The notes: a model not told the origin generated them from the sequence alone. A stretch of 43,583 nt of DNA from Chloroflexota bacterium (GCA_005889275.1 VBFI01000048.1:1-43583), one strand, 5' to 3'. Numbered from the stretch's first letter, positions 16,057 to 24,854 are shown. Program-made: numbers and translations.

Positions 16057-16664
16057 CGACGCTCTCGCCACTTCTCGACGAGGCGCGCGCCCAGCTCCTC
16101 GCGCGCGCGGATCGCGAGGGCCTGATCGCCGTCGGTTACGGCGTGATGGACTCGCCGCTCGGTCCGCTCTGGGTCGCGGTCGGCCCTCGCGGTGTCCTCG
16201 CGGTCCACTACGGCGCGCGGCCGGACGAGCGCGAGCTCGCGCGGATCACGCGAGCGTACGGACCCGGGGTCGTGCCCGACCGGCGACGGTGCGACAGGTT
16301 GCTCGCCGAGCTCGACGAATATTTCGCCGGCCGGCGGCGCAGGTTCGAGGTCGAGGTGGACCTGAGCCCGCTGACCCCTTTCCAGCGGCGGATCCTCACG
16401 GCGACCGCGCGGGTGGCGTACGGCGAGGTCACGACCTACCGCGATGTCGCCCGCAAGGCCGGAAACGAGCAGGCCTCGCGCGCCGCCGGTAGTGCCCTCG
16501 GCGCGAACCCGATCCCGATCGTCGTCCCCTGCCACCGCGTCATCGCGACCGACGGGAGCCTCGGCGGATATGCCGGCGGCCTCCCGGCAAAGCGCCGGCT
16601 CCTCACGCTCGAGCGCGGGGAGAGCTCCGTGCCCGCGGGCGGCTGGGCACCGTCGGGGCGCTAG
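16053..16664 (+). CDS. ogt: Methylated-DNA-protein cysteine S-methyltransferase (Ogt-like)
   Basis: This 203-residue suicidal repair protein removes alkyl groups from O6-alkylguanine in DNA. An N-terminal ribonuclease-like domain (about 25-95) is followed by the DNA-binding/active-site domain with TPFQRRIL (108-115), YGEVTTYRDVA (123-133) and the catalytic VVPCHRV (Cys160). The length fits Ogt/MGMT with an N-terminal extension of about 25 residues. The ATG overlaps the sigma-factor stop (ATGA), so repair and regulator are made together. All catalytic residues visible by eye are present. Confidence 0.88.
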   Translation: MTTLSPLLDEARAQLLARADREGLIAVGYGVMDSPLGPLWVAVGPRGVLAVHYGARPDERELARITRAYGPGVVPDRRRCDRLLAELDEYFAGRRRRFEVEVDLSPLTPFQRRILTATARVAYGEVTTYRDVARKAGNEQASRAAGSALGANPIPIVVPCHRVIATDGSLGGYAGGLPAKRRLLTLERGESSVPAGGWAPSGR

Positions 16665-16738
16665 CCTCCTGGCTGTCGATTCCGGTGGAGGCCGTTCGTC
16701 GTGTTGTCACAAAGATCGGCAAGGGAGGCCACGAAGGC

Positions 16739-17116
16739 ATGAGCAAGTACGCATTCATCTTCATCGACGACGGGGTCGACTACCAGACCGCGCCCACGCC
16801 CGAGCAGCAAGCGGTCTACGGCGAGATCTTCAAGTGGTTCGAGGCGAACGCCCAAAGGATCGCCGACGGTGGAGCGGAGCTCCAACCGACCCGGACCGCC
16901 ACGACCATCCGCAAGCGTGGCGGCAAGGCGTCGGTCATGGACGGACCGTTCGTCGAGGCGAAAGAGTCGGTCGGCGGGTTCACGATCTTCGAGCTGCCCA
17001 ACAAGGATGCGGCGGTCGCGCTCGCGAGAACGTGGCCGGGCTATGGGGTCGAGATCCGCGAGATCGTCGAGGAGCGCGACGCGCAGAACATGCCCGCCGG
17101 CCTCGCCGAGCGTTAG
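16739..17116 (+). CDS. DGPF/YCII-domain protein 1 (ECF42-associated)
   Basis: This 125-residue YCII-related protein carries the DGPF signature at 68-71 followed by EAKE. The fold is a dimeric alpha+beta barrel. DGPF proteins are typically encoded next to ECF42 sigma factors and are thought to be their targets or partners; their biochemical role is not established. The ATG at 16739 is preferred over an ATG at 16685 because AGGGAGG (16723-16729) lies 9 bp upstream and the conserved strand follows immediately. It is the first of three genes (two DGPF proteins, then the sigma factor) in one orientation. Confidence 0.82.
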   Translation: MSKYAFIFIDDGVDYQTAPTPEQQAVYGEIFKWFEANAQRIADGGAELQPTRTATTIRKRGGKASVMDGPFVEAKESVGGFTIFELPNKDAAVALARTWPGYGVEIREIVEERDAQNMPAGLAER

Positions 17117-17126
17117 GAGGAAAGCG

Positions 17127-17471
17127 ATGACGCAGTACGTGTTGATGTTCGTCGGCTCCGACGAGTGGCGCGAAACGAGCACCAAAGACGAGCTCGAGCG
17201 CGGGTACGCCGCGGTCGGCAAGTGGTGGGACGAGCTCTCGAGCAAAGGCGTCCTCAAAGGCGGCGAGGAGCTGAAGCGGGGACCGGGGACGGCGACGACC
17301 ATCCGCCGGGTGAACGGCCAGATGCGTGTCTTCGACGGACCCTTCATCGAGTCCAAAGAGCAAGTGGGCGGCTTCGCGATGATCGAAGTCCCGGATCTCG
17401 ACGCGGCGATCGCCGTCGCGAAGAGCTGGCCGGGCGGCGACGTCGAGGTGCGCCCCGTCGTCGTGCACTGA
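17127..17471 (+). CDS. DGPF/YCII-domain protein 2 (ECF42-associated)
   Basis: This 114-residue paralogue of the preceding gene has DGPF at 70-73 followed by [11 protein letters not shown] strong ribosome site (AGGAGGAAAG) ends 2 bp before the ATG, and the gene starts 10 bp after the previous stop. Conserved residues are the N-terminal strand [18 protein letters not shown] and [12 protein letters not shown] at the end. It is probably co-transcribed with the sigma factor immediately downstream. Function is unknown beyond the family association. Confidence 0.83.
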   Translation: MTQYVLMFVGSDEWRETSTKDELERGYAAVGKWWDELSSKGVLKGGEELKRGPGTATTIRRVNGQMRVFDGPFIESKEQVGGFAMIEVPDLDAAIAVAKSWPGGDVEVRPVVVH

Positions 17472-17494
17472 GCACCAGCGTCACGAGCGACGCG

Positions 17495-18673
17495 GTGGCC
17501 GCCGTCTTTCGTGAGGAAGCGGGCCGGCTCACCGCGGCGCTCGTCCGGCGCCTCGGCGACTTCGACCTCGCCGAGGAGTGCGTGCAGGACGCGCTCGTCT
17601 CGGCCCTCGAACACTGGCCTCGCGAGGGGATACCGGCGAATCCGGGCGCCTGGCTCATGACGGCGGCGCGCCGCAAGGGCATCGACCGCCTGCGTCGCGA
17701 GGCGCGATACCGGGAGAAGCTCGCCGAGCTGGAGGACACCGCCGTGAGCATCCCAAGCGCGCTCCCCGACGACCGGCTGGATCTCATCTTCACGTGCTGC
17801 CACCCGGCGCTCGCGCGCGAGGCGCAGGTCGCGCTCACGCTCCGCTCGGTCGCCGGGCTCACCACGCCGGAGATCGCGCGAGCGTTCCTCGTGCCCGAGG
17901 CGACGATCGCGCAGCGACTGGTGCGCGCGAAGCGGAAGATCGTCGACGCGAAGATCCCGTTCCGCATGCCGGAGCTCGATCAGCTGCCGGAGCGGCTCGA
18001 AGAGGTCCTCGCCGTCCTCTACCTGACGTTCAACGAGGGCTACCTCGCGACCGGAGCCCGCGGGGCGCACGACCGCGACCTCGCGAAGGAGGCCGAGTGG
18101 CTCACCGGGCTTCTCGCCGCGCTCATGCCCGACGAACCAGAGGTGCTCGGCCTTCTCGCGCTCATGCGTTTTCATCTCGCGCGTGCGGAGGCGCGGTTCG
18201 ACTCGCGGGGCAGGCTCGTGCTCCTCCGCGATCAGGACCGAAGCCGTTGGGATCGCGCCCGCATCGACGAGACGTTCGCTCTCGTCGGCCGCTTCCTCGC
18301 GCTCCGGCGCCCCGGCCCCTATCAGCTGCAGGCGCTCATCGCCGGCGCGCACGCCGACGCGAAGACCTGGGAGGCCACGCGCTGGCCGGAGATCCTACGG
18401 TCGTACGACGCGCTCCTCGCGTTCGGCGATTCGCCGGTGGTCCGCCTGAACCGCGCGATCGCCCTCTGGCATGTGCGCGGCGCCGAGGACGCCTACATCG
18501 AGCTCTTCTCGCTCGCCGAGGAGCTCGACCGCTACCACCTCTATCACGCCACCCGCGGGGAGCTGCTTCGCGCGCTTGGCCGCCCGGATGAGGCGCGCGC
18601 GGCCGACCGCCGCGCGCTCGAGCTGACCGAGAACCCCGCGGAGCGGGCGCTCCTCGCGGCGCGCCTCGGCTAA
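17495..18673 (+). CDS. ECF42-type sigma factor with long C-terminal helical domain
   Basis: This protein of about 392 residues has sigma region 2 at the N-terminus ([20 protein letters not shown] and [18 protein letters not shown]), region 4 at about 110-150 ([28 protein letters not shown]) and a C-terminal domain of more than 200 residues rich in TPR-like helices ([48 protein letters not shown]). That domain, with adjacent DGPF genes, defines ECF42. The extension, rather than an anti-sigma factor, is thought to control activity in this group. GTG at 17495 is the first ordinary start. A CTG at 17468 overlapping the previous stop would add nine residues nearer the family's usual N-terminus and may be the true start. 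Confidence 0.85.
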   Translation: MAAVFREEAGRLTAALVRRLGDFDLAEECVQDALVSALEHWPREGIPANPGAWLMTAARRKGIDRLRREARYREKLAELEDTAVSIPSALPDDRLDLIFTCCHPALAREAQVALTLRSVAGLTTPEIARAFLVPEATIAQRLVRAKRKIVDAKIPFRMPELDQLPERLEEVLAVLYLTFNEGYLATGARGAHDRDLAKEAEWLTGLLAALMPDEPEVLGLLALMRFHLARAEARFDSRGRLVLLRDQDRSRWDRARIDETFALVGRFLALRRPGPYQLQALIAGAHADAKTWEATRWPEILRSYDALLAFGDSPVVRLNRAIALWHVRGAEDAYIELFSLAEELDRYHLYHATRGELLRALGRPDEARAADRRALELTENPAERALLAARLG

Positions 18674-18682
18674 CGTCGCGGC

Positions 18683-19390
18683 GTGGCCGCGCCGCACGCC
18701 GAGCTTCGCCGCGCGCCGGTGCCGAACGCGATGGGGCACGTCGTGCTCGCCTTCGCCGAGCGGATTCTTGCCGCGCGCGACCTAGGCGCGCTGCGCGATC
18801 AGCTCTGGCGCACGCACACCTATCTGTATGTGACGCCGGGCCCACTCCTCATCCGGCACGCGCTCGCCGGCTTTCCCGAGGAGGTCCAGCGCCTCGGTGA
18901 CCGGTGTCCTTTCTATCGCTACGACGCGCGCGGTGGGGGCGGATATTGGCCGGACCGGAACGAGATCTGGCTCGCGGCGGGCGTCGAGACCTACGAAGGC
19001 CTTCGCCAGGTCCGGCTCTCGGCATGCCACGAGCTCTTCCACTTCGTCTGCTGGAACCACCCTCGCTACCGTGCGGACGAGGACCGCGGTTTTGTGGCCC
19101 TTCGCCGCGCCGTGGAGGAAAGCCGATCCGCCGTCAACGACCATCCGCGTTACCGCGACTGGATCGCCGGATCGTTCCTTCGTCAGGGCGACCACGCGAA
19201 CGTCGTCGAGTACTTCGCCGACATCCCGACGAACTTTCGCGACGCGCGTGAGCTGCCGCCGCCGCTCGCGGCGCACTTCGCGCCGCTCATCGATGGCTCG
19301 CCGTTTCCCGAGGGATTCGACCGCGATGTGGCGGCGGACCCTTACGACCTCGCGGCATTTCAGCGCTCCCTCCGACCGGCGGGGCGGTGA
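18683..19390 (+). CDS. Putative zinc metallopeptidase (HExxH, gluzincin-like)
   Basis: This 235-residue protein has a clear zinc site: ACHELFHFVCW at 114-124 (His116, Glu117, His120) and VVEYFAD at 174-180, whose Glu176 lies about 56 residues downstream and could be the third ligand, as in gluzincins. The general pattern (HExxH followed by E-x-FA) is reminiscent of the lethal-factor-like ATLF peptidases, but I cannot name a family with certainty. No signal peptide is evident, so it is probably cytoplasmic. It starts at a GTG 9 bp after the ECF42 stop, so it may belong to that transcript. Substrate unknown. Confidence 0.62.
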   Translation: MAAPHAELRRAPVPNAMGHVVLAFAERILAARDLGALRDQLWRTHTYLYVTPGPLLIRHALAGFPEEVQRLGDRCPFYRYDARGGGGYWPDRNEIWLAAGVETYEGLRQVRLSACHELFHFVCWNHPRYRADEDRGFVALRRAVEESRSAVNDHPRYRDWIAGSFLRQGDHANVVEYFADIPTNFRDARELPPPLAAHFAPLIDGSPFPEGFDRDVAADPYDLAAFQRSLRPAGR

Positions 19391-19420
19391 GCTCCGGCGG
19401 CTACCCCGCGACCAGCGTCG

Positions 19421-19867
19421 TCAGCCGGCGGCTTCGCCGAGCGGCTCGAGCGCGACGACGGGGATCTGCCGCTTCGTGCGGTCCTGGTATTCGCGGTACG
19501 CCGGGTCGCGCTCGACGATCTTCGACCAGAGGAGCTGCCGTCGCGCGCCCAGGCATTCGACCGCGCGGACGCGGATGCGTTTGCCATCGACCATGATCTC
19601 GGCTTCCGGATGCGCCCTCAGGTTCTTCCACCACGCCGGATGCCGGTCAGCCCCGGCGAACGAACCGATCACCACGTACGAGCCGTCGTCGCGAAGATAG
19701 TTGAGCGCGACGTCGCGCCGCTCGCCGGTCTTCTGGCCCTTCGTCGTCAGGAGCAGAACTGGCCAGTCGCCACTCCTCGCGCCGATGCGCCCGGAGCTCA
19801 GCCGGAAGAGCGTCCGGTGCAGCTTCCAATAGAGCGTGAGCAGCGGGCCGCGGGTGACGACCGGCAT
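19421..19867 (-). CDS. Nitroreductase/deazaflavin (F420)-dependent oxidoreductase-like protein
   Basis: This 148-residue protein belongs to the split-beta-barrel Ddn/DUF385 family. Diagnostic segments are LLLTTKGQKTGERRDVALNY (about 38-57), DGSYVVIGSFAGADRHPAWWKNL (about 61-83) and the Asp-Pro-x-Tyr near 122. Members use reduced coenzyme F420 to reduce quinones or nitro compounds. Together with the LLM-type protein at 35829-36755 it suggests an F420-producing host. Its ATG directly abuts the stop of the upstream acetyltransferase gene on the minus strand, so the two form an operon. Confidence 0.82.
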   Translation of the reverse strand: MPVVTRGPLLTLYWKLHRTLFRLSSGRIGARSGDWPVLLLTTKGQKTGERRDVALNYLRDDGSYVVIGSFAGADRHPAWWKNLRAHPEAEIMVDGKRIRVRAVECLGARRQLLWSKIVERDPAYREYQDRTKRQIPVVALEPLGEAAG

Positions 19868-20647
19868 CTAGTGGGGGCCCATGGCGAAGACCTCGAGCCC
19901 GCAGAGCTCGCGGAAGCCGAGCTTCGCGCAGATCGGCGCCGAGGTATCGCGATCGGCCTGGATGATCGCGGCGGCGCGCCCGTCCGCGCGTGCGTCCGCG
20001 AGGCGCCGTGCGACGAGCGCCGTGTACACGCCGTGGCCGCGCTGCTCCGCCAGCGTCGCGGCACCGCCGAGGAGCACGAGCGGGGAATCGGGGATGTAGA
20101 CGAGGTAGCTCCAGGCGACCGGCGCCTCGCCGTCGAGGTAGGCGAAGTAGCTGCGCGTCTTGATCCCGGTGCTCGCGGCGAGCATCTCGTTGAAGAAGCG
20201 AGCGACGTCGCTCGGGATCCCGTAGGCCCGGCCCATCATGTCGCTCGCGGCGACCGCGTCCTGCGGCGACACCTCGCGGATGCGCACGCTCGCGCTCGCG
20301 GCGATCGGCGTCGCGAGGTCGGTCCGCGCCATGCCCGAGAGGCTGCCGGCCCGCTTGAGGCCAGCGGCGGCGAGACGGCTTTGGAGATCGAGCGGCCTCG
20401 TCGAGGGACCGGTGACCCAACCGAAGCGGAGCGAACCGTAGCGCTCGCGAACCCTCGCGATGACCGCGTCGACCTCGCGGTCGCCCAGACGGGCGTCGCC
20501 GCAGAGATTGGCGAGCGCGGAATCGAGCTTCGTGACCCGCCCGCGGATTCCGGGGACGCCGAGATCCTGCGCGAGCCCGGGAACCGCGGGTAAAAGGAAG
20601 AGCGTCGATTCGATCGCGTCGATCAGCACGCGCTCCGAGATCGTCAT
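19868..20647 (-). CDS. GNAT-family N-acetyltransferase with N-terminal extension
   Basis: This 259-residue protein has its GNAT domain in the C-terminal half (about 120-255): SVRIREVSPQDAVAAS, VLLGGAATLAEQRGHGVYTALVARRL (acetyl-CoA-binding region) and a final APICAKLGFREL. The first 110 residues are a helical/alpha-beta region without a recognised signature, perhaps a degenerate second GNAT repeat. Target unknown. It is followed with no gap by the F420-type oxidoreductase gene and is divergent from a DGPF gene across 71 bp. Confidence 0.75.
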   Translation of the reverse strand: MTISERVLIDAIESTLFLLPAVPGLAQDLGVPGIRGRVTKLDSALANLCGDARLGDREVDAVIARVRERYGSLRFGWVTGPSTRPLDLQSRLAAAGLKRAGSLSGMARTDLATPIAASASVRIREVSPQDAVAASDMMGRAYGIPSDVARFFNEMLAASTGIKTRSYFAYLDGEAPVAWSYLVYIPDSPLVLLGGAATLAEQRGHGVYTALVARRLADARADGRAAAIIQADRDTSAPICAKLGFRELCGLEVFAMGPH

Positions 20648-20718
20648 TTTGTCGATTCTGCCCGGTTCCCCTCGTCGCTAGCGTGGAGCCTCAAGACGGG
20701 GCCGCCAGGGAGGACCGC

Positions 20719-21063
20719 GTGCGCTACATGCTGACGTTCTACGCTCGCGAAGAAGACTGGATGGCGCTTCCGAAGGCGGACCGCGACGCCGGGATCGCCG
20801 AGATCGGGCAATGGTTCGCCGAGCATGCCCGAGCGGGGAAGATCGTCGAAGGCCGGCGGCTCGGCCGGGGGACGAAGACGGTGCGCCTCGGCCGGGTGCG
20901 GAAGAAGGACCTGCCGATGGTCAGCGACGGGCCGTTCGCCGAGACGAAGGAGACCGTCGGCAGCTACGCCATCGTCGAGGTGAAGGACGAGGAGGAGGCC
21001 GTCGCCATCGCCAAGCGCTGGCCCGCGGGAGGGCTCGTGGAGATCCGCCCGGTCGCGGAATAG
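20719..21063 (+). CDS. DGPF/YCII-domain protein 3
   Basis: This 114-residue protein is the third DGPF-family member, identical in length to the second, with DGPF at 70-73 followed by AETKETVG and a closing RWPAGGLVEIRPV. The GTG at 20719 is chosen because AGGGAGG (20707-20713) lies 5 bp upstream and the next codons match the N-terminal strand of its paralogues; another GTG at 20683 would add 12 residues without a ribosome site. It lies about 2 kb from the ECF42 gene, separated by three genes on mixed strands, so it may be a regulon member rather than part of the operon. Confidence 0.82.
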   Translation: MRYMLTFYAREEDWMALPKADRDAGIAEIGQWFAEHARAGKIVEGRRLGRGTKTVRLGRVRKKDLPMVSDGPFAETKETVGSYAIVEVKDEEEAVAIAKRWPAGGLVEIRPVAE

Positions 21064-21082
21064 CCGGGGCATCGCCGAACGA

Positions 21083-22057
21083 TCAGGCCGCGACGAGGGA
21101 GCGAAGGGCGCGGCGAACGAGCTCGCGCGCGAGCGTGAGCTTGTAGCCGTTGTCGCGGAGCGGCGTCGCTCCGGCGAGGACACGCTCGGCGGCGTCCGCA
21201 CACGCGGCCTCGTCGAGCTCGCTGCCCTCGAGTCCTTTCTCGGCCGCGGCGACCCGCCACGGGATCGGGGCGATGCCCCCGAGGACGACGCGCACGTCTC
21301 GCGCCACGCCACGCTCGATGCGGGCCGCGGCGGCGACGGAGACGAGCGCGAAGCTCCACGCCTTGCGGTCCATCGCCTTCTGGTACGTACCCTTCCGCGC
21401 GAGCGCGGCTTCGGGGATGCGGATCTCGGTGATGAGCTCGCCCGGCCTGAGCGCGTGCTCGCGCCGCTCGCGGCCATGCGGCGCGACGAAGAGGTCCGCG
21501 AGCTTCATGTGCCGCCGGCCCCGCGAGCTCGCGAGGGAGATCTCGGCGTCATAGGCGACGAGCGCAGGCACGAGATCCGAGGGCGAGACCATCACGCATT
21601 CGCGCGCGCCGATGATCGCGTGGTAGCGATTCTCGCCATCGACCGCGAAGCAGCGGGTGCCGCCCTTGAGCCAGCACGGCGTGCCCTCGTCACGGAAGTA
21701 CCAGCAGCGATTCCGCTGCAGGAGATTTCCGCCGACGGTTCCCATGGTGCGGAGCTGGACCGTGGCGGCGTCGCGCAGCGCCTCGCGCAGGATCGGCATG
21801 AGCTGCCCGAGCTGCGGATTGCCCTCGAGCTCGATGAGCGGGGTGAGCGCGCCGATGCGCAGGCCCTTTCCCCGCTCGCGCGACCATCCGCGGAGTCCCT
21901 CGATCCCGGTGAGGTCGACGAGCGTGTCGGGCCGCACGAGGCCGTCCTTCATGAGGCCAAGGAGATCCGTCCCGCCGGCGAGGGCGACGGCACCGCTCCG
22001 GAGCCGCCGAAGCGCGTCCGCGAGTGCCGTCGGCCGGGCGTACGAGAACGCGTTCAC
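21083..22057 (-). CDS. FAD-binding medium subunit of third molybdenum hydroxylase, with [4Fe-4S] cysteines
   Basis: This 324-residue CoxM/PaoB-type FAD subunit has AGGTDLLG (27-34) and MGTVGGN (105-111). C118, C128, C136 and C154 repeat exactly the 10-8-18 spacing of the medium subunit at 9069-10070 and sit in the same context (RCWYFRD, KGGTRCFAVDG, YHAIIGARE-Cys), so an additional [4Fe-4S] cluster is predicted here too. The GTG start overlaps the large-subunit stop (GTGA). As last gene of a small-large-medium operon on the minus strand, it completes a three-subunit enzyme. No subunit of this complex carries an export signal, so it should be cytoplasmic. Confidence 0.87.
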   Translation of the reverse strand: MNAFSYARPTALADALRRLRSGAVALAGGTDLLGLMKDGLVRPDTLVDLTGIEGLRGWSRERGKGLRIGALTPLIELEGNPQLGQLMPILREALRDAATVQLRTMGTVGGNLLQRNRCWYFRDEGTPCWLKGGTRCFAVDGENRYHAIIGARECVMVSPSDLVPALVAYDAEISLASSRGRRHMKLADLFVAPHGRERREHALRPGELITEIRIPEAALARKGTYQKAMDRKAWSFALVSVAAAARIERGVARDVRVVLGGIAPIPWRVAAAEKGLEGSELDEAACADAAERVLAGATPLRDNGYKLTLARELVRRALRSLVAA

Positions 22058-24342
22058 GAGCGCGCCTCCGCGACGGCGAGGGCGTCGAGCACGCGGGCCC
22101 TCGTGAGCGGGGCGTGACGGATGCGCGCGCCCGTCGCGTTCGCGACCGCGTTCGCGATCGCGGCGGCGGTCGGAATGATCGGAGGCTCGCCCAGTCCCTT
22201 CACACCGAGGTTGTTCGCGCGGCGGTCCGGCCGGTCGACGAACTTGACGGTGATCTTCGTGGGCACGTCCTTCACGGTCGGCACCTTGTAATTCTCCAGG
22301 TTCCCGTTCATGACCCGGCCGGTGGCCCGGTCGACGAAGCGCTCCTCGGTGAGCGCGAACCCGAGCGCCTGCAGCACACCGCCCTCGACCTGCGACCTCG
22401 CGGTCAGCGGATTGACGATGCGGCCGATGTCGTGCACGGCCACGATGTGCTCGACCGTGATCTCGCCGGTCCGCAGATCGACCTCGACCTCCGCGAAGTG
22501 CGCTCCGAAGGTGCGCTGCGACAGCTCGGGGTCGTTCGGGTGCCGCGCACCCTTCCCGATGACCGTGTTGTTCTCGACCTTGCCGAGGATCTCGGAGAGC
22601 GGCGTTCGCGCGCCCTTGCTCACTACGACACCGCCGTCGATCCGGAGCTCGCCCGCCGGCGTCTCGAGCACACCGGCCGCCGCGCCGAGGAGCTGCTCGC
22701 GCGCGTCCCGCGCGGCGATGCGCACGGCGGGTCCGACGGATGCGAGGGTGACCGAACCCGCCGAGATCGGGCCGTACGGGTTCTCCGTGTCTCCGATGCG
22801 CACGTGGACGTCGGCGAGGTCAACACCGAGCTCGTCCGCGCAGATCTGGGCGAGGACCGTGCGCGTGCCGGTGCCGATGTCCTGCGTGCCGGCGGTGAGG
22901 ACGACGGTGCCGTCGGGATTCAGATGGACGGTCGCGTACGCGGGCGGCCCTCCGCCGCCACCCCAGATCTGCGTCGCCATGCCCAACCCGCGATGCCGGT
23001 GGGGCGCCGAGCCGCGCATCCCGCCGTTGCGCCGACGGCGCCAGCCGATCTCCTCCGCCCCGATGCGGTAGCACTCCAGGAGGTGCTTGTCGGAGTAGCG
23101 CTTGCCGCTGAGCGGATCTTTGGGCGAGCCGGCGTGCTTCCGGCGCAGCGCGATGGGGTCGATCCCCAGCCGCTCGGCGAGCTCGTCGACCGCGCACTCG
23201 AGCGCGAACGTGCCCTCGACGTAGCCAGGCGCGCGGAAGGCCGAGAGCGCGCCCGCGTTCGTCACGACCTTGTAGGACTTCGACGACACGTTCGCCACGT
23301 CGTAGAGCGTGTTCGTCGGCCCGGTCGGGTTCGCGACCCACTTGCCCTGGCCGACGTTCGCCCATGAGGTGTGCTCGATGGCCGTGATCTCGCGGCCCTT
23401 GCCGGCGATGCGGATCTGCTGGAGCGTCGCCGAGCGGTTTCCGGCCGCGAGGTTTTCTTCGTCGCGCGTGAGGATGCACCGTGCCGGGCGGCCGAGCTCC
23501 ATTGCGAAGAGCGACGCGATGATCGAGTACTTGCCGACCCCGCCCTTCGACCCGAACCCGCCGCCCATGTAATCGCAGACGACGCGAATCTTCGAGAACG
23601 GCAGCTTGAGCGCCATCTTCAGGCCCTGGCGGACCCCGAACACGTGCTGCGTCGACTCGAAGACCGTGAGCACCTCGCCGTCCCACGAGGCGACCGCGCC
23701 GTGCGTCTCGAGGGAGTTGTGGATCTGGGTCGAGGTCCGGTAGGTCGCCTCGACGACCGCGTCCGCCTCTTTCATCGCTTTGCGGACGTCCCCGCGCTTG
23801 TGGGTGCTCGCTTCCGCGACGTTGCCGTCCGTCTCGAGCCGCGGCGCGACGTCGCCGATCGCCTCCTCGAGATCCACGACGTGCGGGAGGAGCTCGTAGT
23901 CGACCTCGATGAGCCGGAGCGCCTCCGCCGCGGTGTCCTCGTCGTCCGCCGCGACAGCGGCGACCTCGTCGCCGACGAAGCGGACCTCCTCGCGGAAGAT
24001 GGTGTCCTCGCCGCGAAACGCCGCCTTCGGCGCGTTGAACCGGTGGAGCACACCGCGGACCCCGGCGAGCGCCTCGGCCTTCTTCGTGTCGATGCGCCGC
24101 ACCCGCGCCCTCGGATACGGGCTTCGGAGGACGCGCACGAAGAGCATCGCCGGCAGGTAGACGTCCTGCGTGTAGCGGGCCCGTCCGGTGACCCGCGCCG
24201 TGCCGTCGACGCGGCGCCGCTCGTGCCCGATCTCGGTGCGCTCGCCGCCGTCGAGGAGCGGAAGATCGCGTCCCTCGACGAGGACGAGCGATTCGTAAAC
24301 CTCGCCCTCGAACTCCTCGCGCGACTTGACGACGCGCGGCAT
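22054..24342 (-). CDS. Molybdopterin-binding large subunit of third molybdenum hydroxylase
   Basis: This 762-residue subunit starts at an ATG overlapping the small-subunit stop (TAATG on the minus strand). The hammerhead domain (about 35-155) is followed by the cofactor loop GGGFGSK (260-266) and a C-terminal GVKGLGEPP with catalytic Glu719. The family hydroxylates aldehydes, purines or aromatic heterocycles with water as the oxygen source. The sequence is nearer the general xanthine dehydrogenase/aldehyde oxidase YagR/PaoC group than CO dehydrogenase: the CoxL active-site loop (AYxCSFR) is absent. Substrate unknown. The frame continues open upstream of 24342, but that part reads the small-subunit gene in another frame and is not coding. 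Confidence 0.88.
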   Translation of the reverse strand: MPRVVKSREEFEGEVYESLVLVEGRDLPLLDGGERTEIGHERRRVDGTARVTGRARYTQDVYLPAMLFVRVLRSPYPRARVRRIDTKKAEALAGVRGVLHRFNAPKAAFRGEDTIFREEVRFVGDEVAAVAADDEDTAAEALRLIEVDYELLPHVVDLEEAIGDVAPRLETDGNVAEASTHKRGDVRKAMKEADAVVEATYRTSTQIHNSLETHGAVASWDGEVLTVFESTQHVFGVRQGLKMALKLPFSKIRVVCDYMGGGFGSKGGVGKYSIIASLFAMELGRPARCILTRDEENLAAGNRSATLQQIRIAGKGREITAIEHTSWANVGQGKWVANPTGPTNTLYDVANVSSKSYKVVTNAGALSAFRAPGYVEGTFALECAVDELAERLGIDPIALRRKHAGSPKDPLSGKRYSDKHLLECYRIGAEEIGWRRRRNGGMRGSAPHRHRGLGMATQIWGGGGGPPAYATVHLNPDGTVVLTAGTQDIGTGTRTVLAQICADELGVDLADVHVRIGDTENPYGPISAGSVTLASVGPAVRIAARDAREQLLGAAAGVLETPAGELRIDGGVVVSKGARTPLSEILGKVENNTVIGKGARHPNDPELSQRTFGAHFAEVEVDLRTGEITVEHIVAVHDIGRIVNPLTARSQVEGGVLQALGFALTEERFVDRATGRVMNGNLENYKVPTVKDVPTKITVKFVDRPDRRANNLGVKGLGEPPIIPTAAAIANAVANATGARIRHAPLTRARVLDALAVAEARS

Positions 24343-24854
24343 TACTTGCGTCGCCTCCCCGCCGAGACCCCGGCCGCGACGATGTTCGGATACGCGCCGC
24401 AGCGGCACAGGTTTCCGGCGACCGCACGCCGCACGTCGGCCTCGGACGGCGCGGGCGTCGCACGGAGCAGCGCGACGATCGACATGATCTGGCCGGGCGT
24501 GCAGAAGCCGCACTGAAAGGCGTCGGCGTCGACGAACGCGCGCTGCACGGGGTGCAGCTCGCCGTCCTTGGCGAGCCCCTCGATGGTCTCGACGCGCTTT
24601 CCTTCGCACGCGACCGCGAGCGTCATGCACGAGTAGACCGGCCGGTCGTCGACGATGACCGTGCACGCGCCGCACGTGCCCTCGTCGCACACGCGCTTGC
24701 TGCCGGTGAGCCCGAGCGACTCGCGAAGCGTGTCGAGAAGGGTCCGCCGCGGCGGGACGCGCGCCGACACGGCGTTGCCGTTCACGGTGAGCGCGATGTC
24801 GATGGGACCGGGGCCGCGCAGCGCGGCGCCGTTCACCGAAGGGACCTGGGGCAC
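24342..24854 (-). CDS. 2Fe-2S small subunit of third molybdenum hydroxylase
   Basis: This 170-residue CoxS/PaoA-type protein has two [2Fe-2S] sites: C56, C61, C64, C76 (VCDEGTCGACTV) and C115, C118, C150, C152 (QCGFCTPG, LCRCGAYP). Length and layout are standard. Unlike the homologue at 12573-13556 it has no Tat signal and no C-terminal extension, so the enzyme should be cytosolic. The start is a GTG (24854). It is divergent from the hydroxyacyl-CoA dehydrogenase gene across 65 bp. Confidence 0.88.
   Translation of the reverse strand: MPQVPSVNGAALRGPGPIDIALTVNGNAVSARVPPRRTLLDTLRESLGLTGSKRVCDEGTCGACTVIVDDRPVYSCMTLAVACEGKRVETIEGLAKDGELHPVQRAFVDADAFQCGFCTPGQIMSIVALLRATPAPSEADVRRAVAGNLCRCGAYPNIVAAGVSAGRRRK

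Noticed and set aside
22024-23367. A 447-residue plus-strand open frame over the third hydroxylase
   Set aside because: It is antisense to the molybdopterin subunit, with no recognisable motif.
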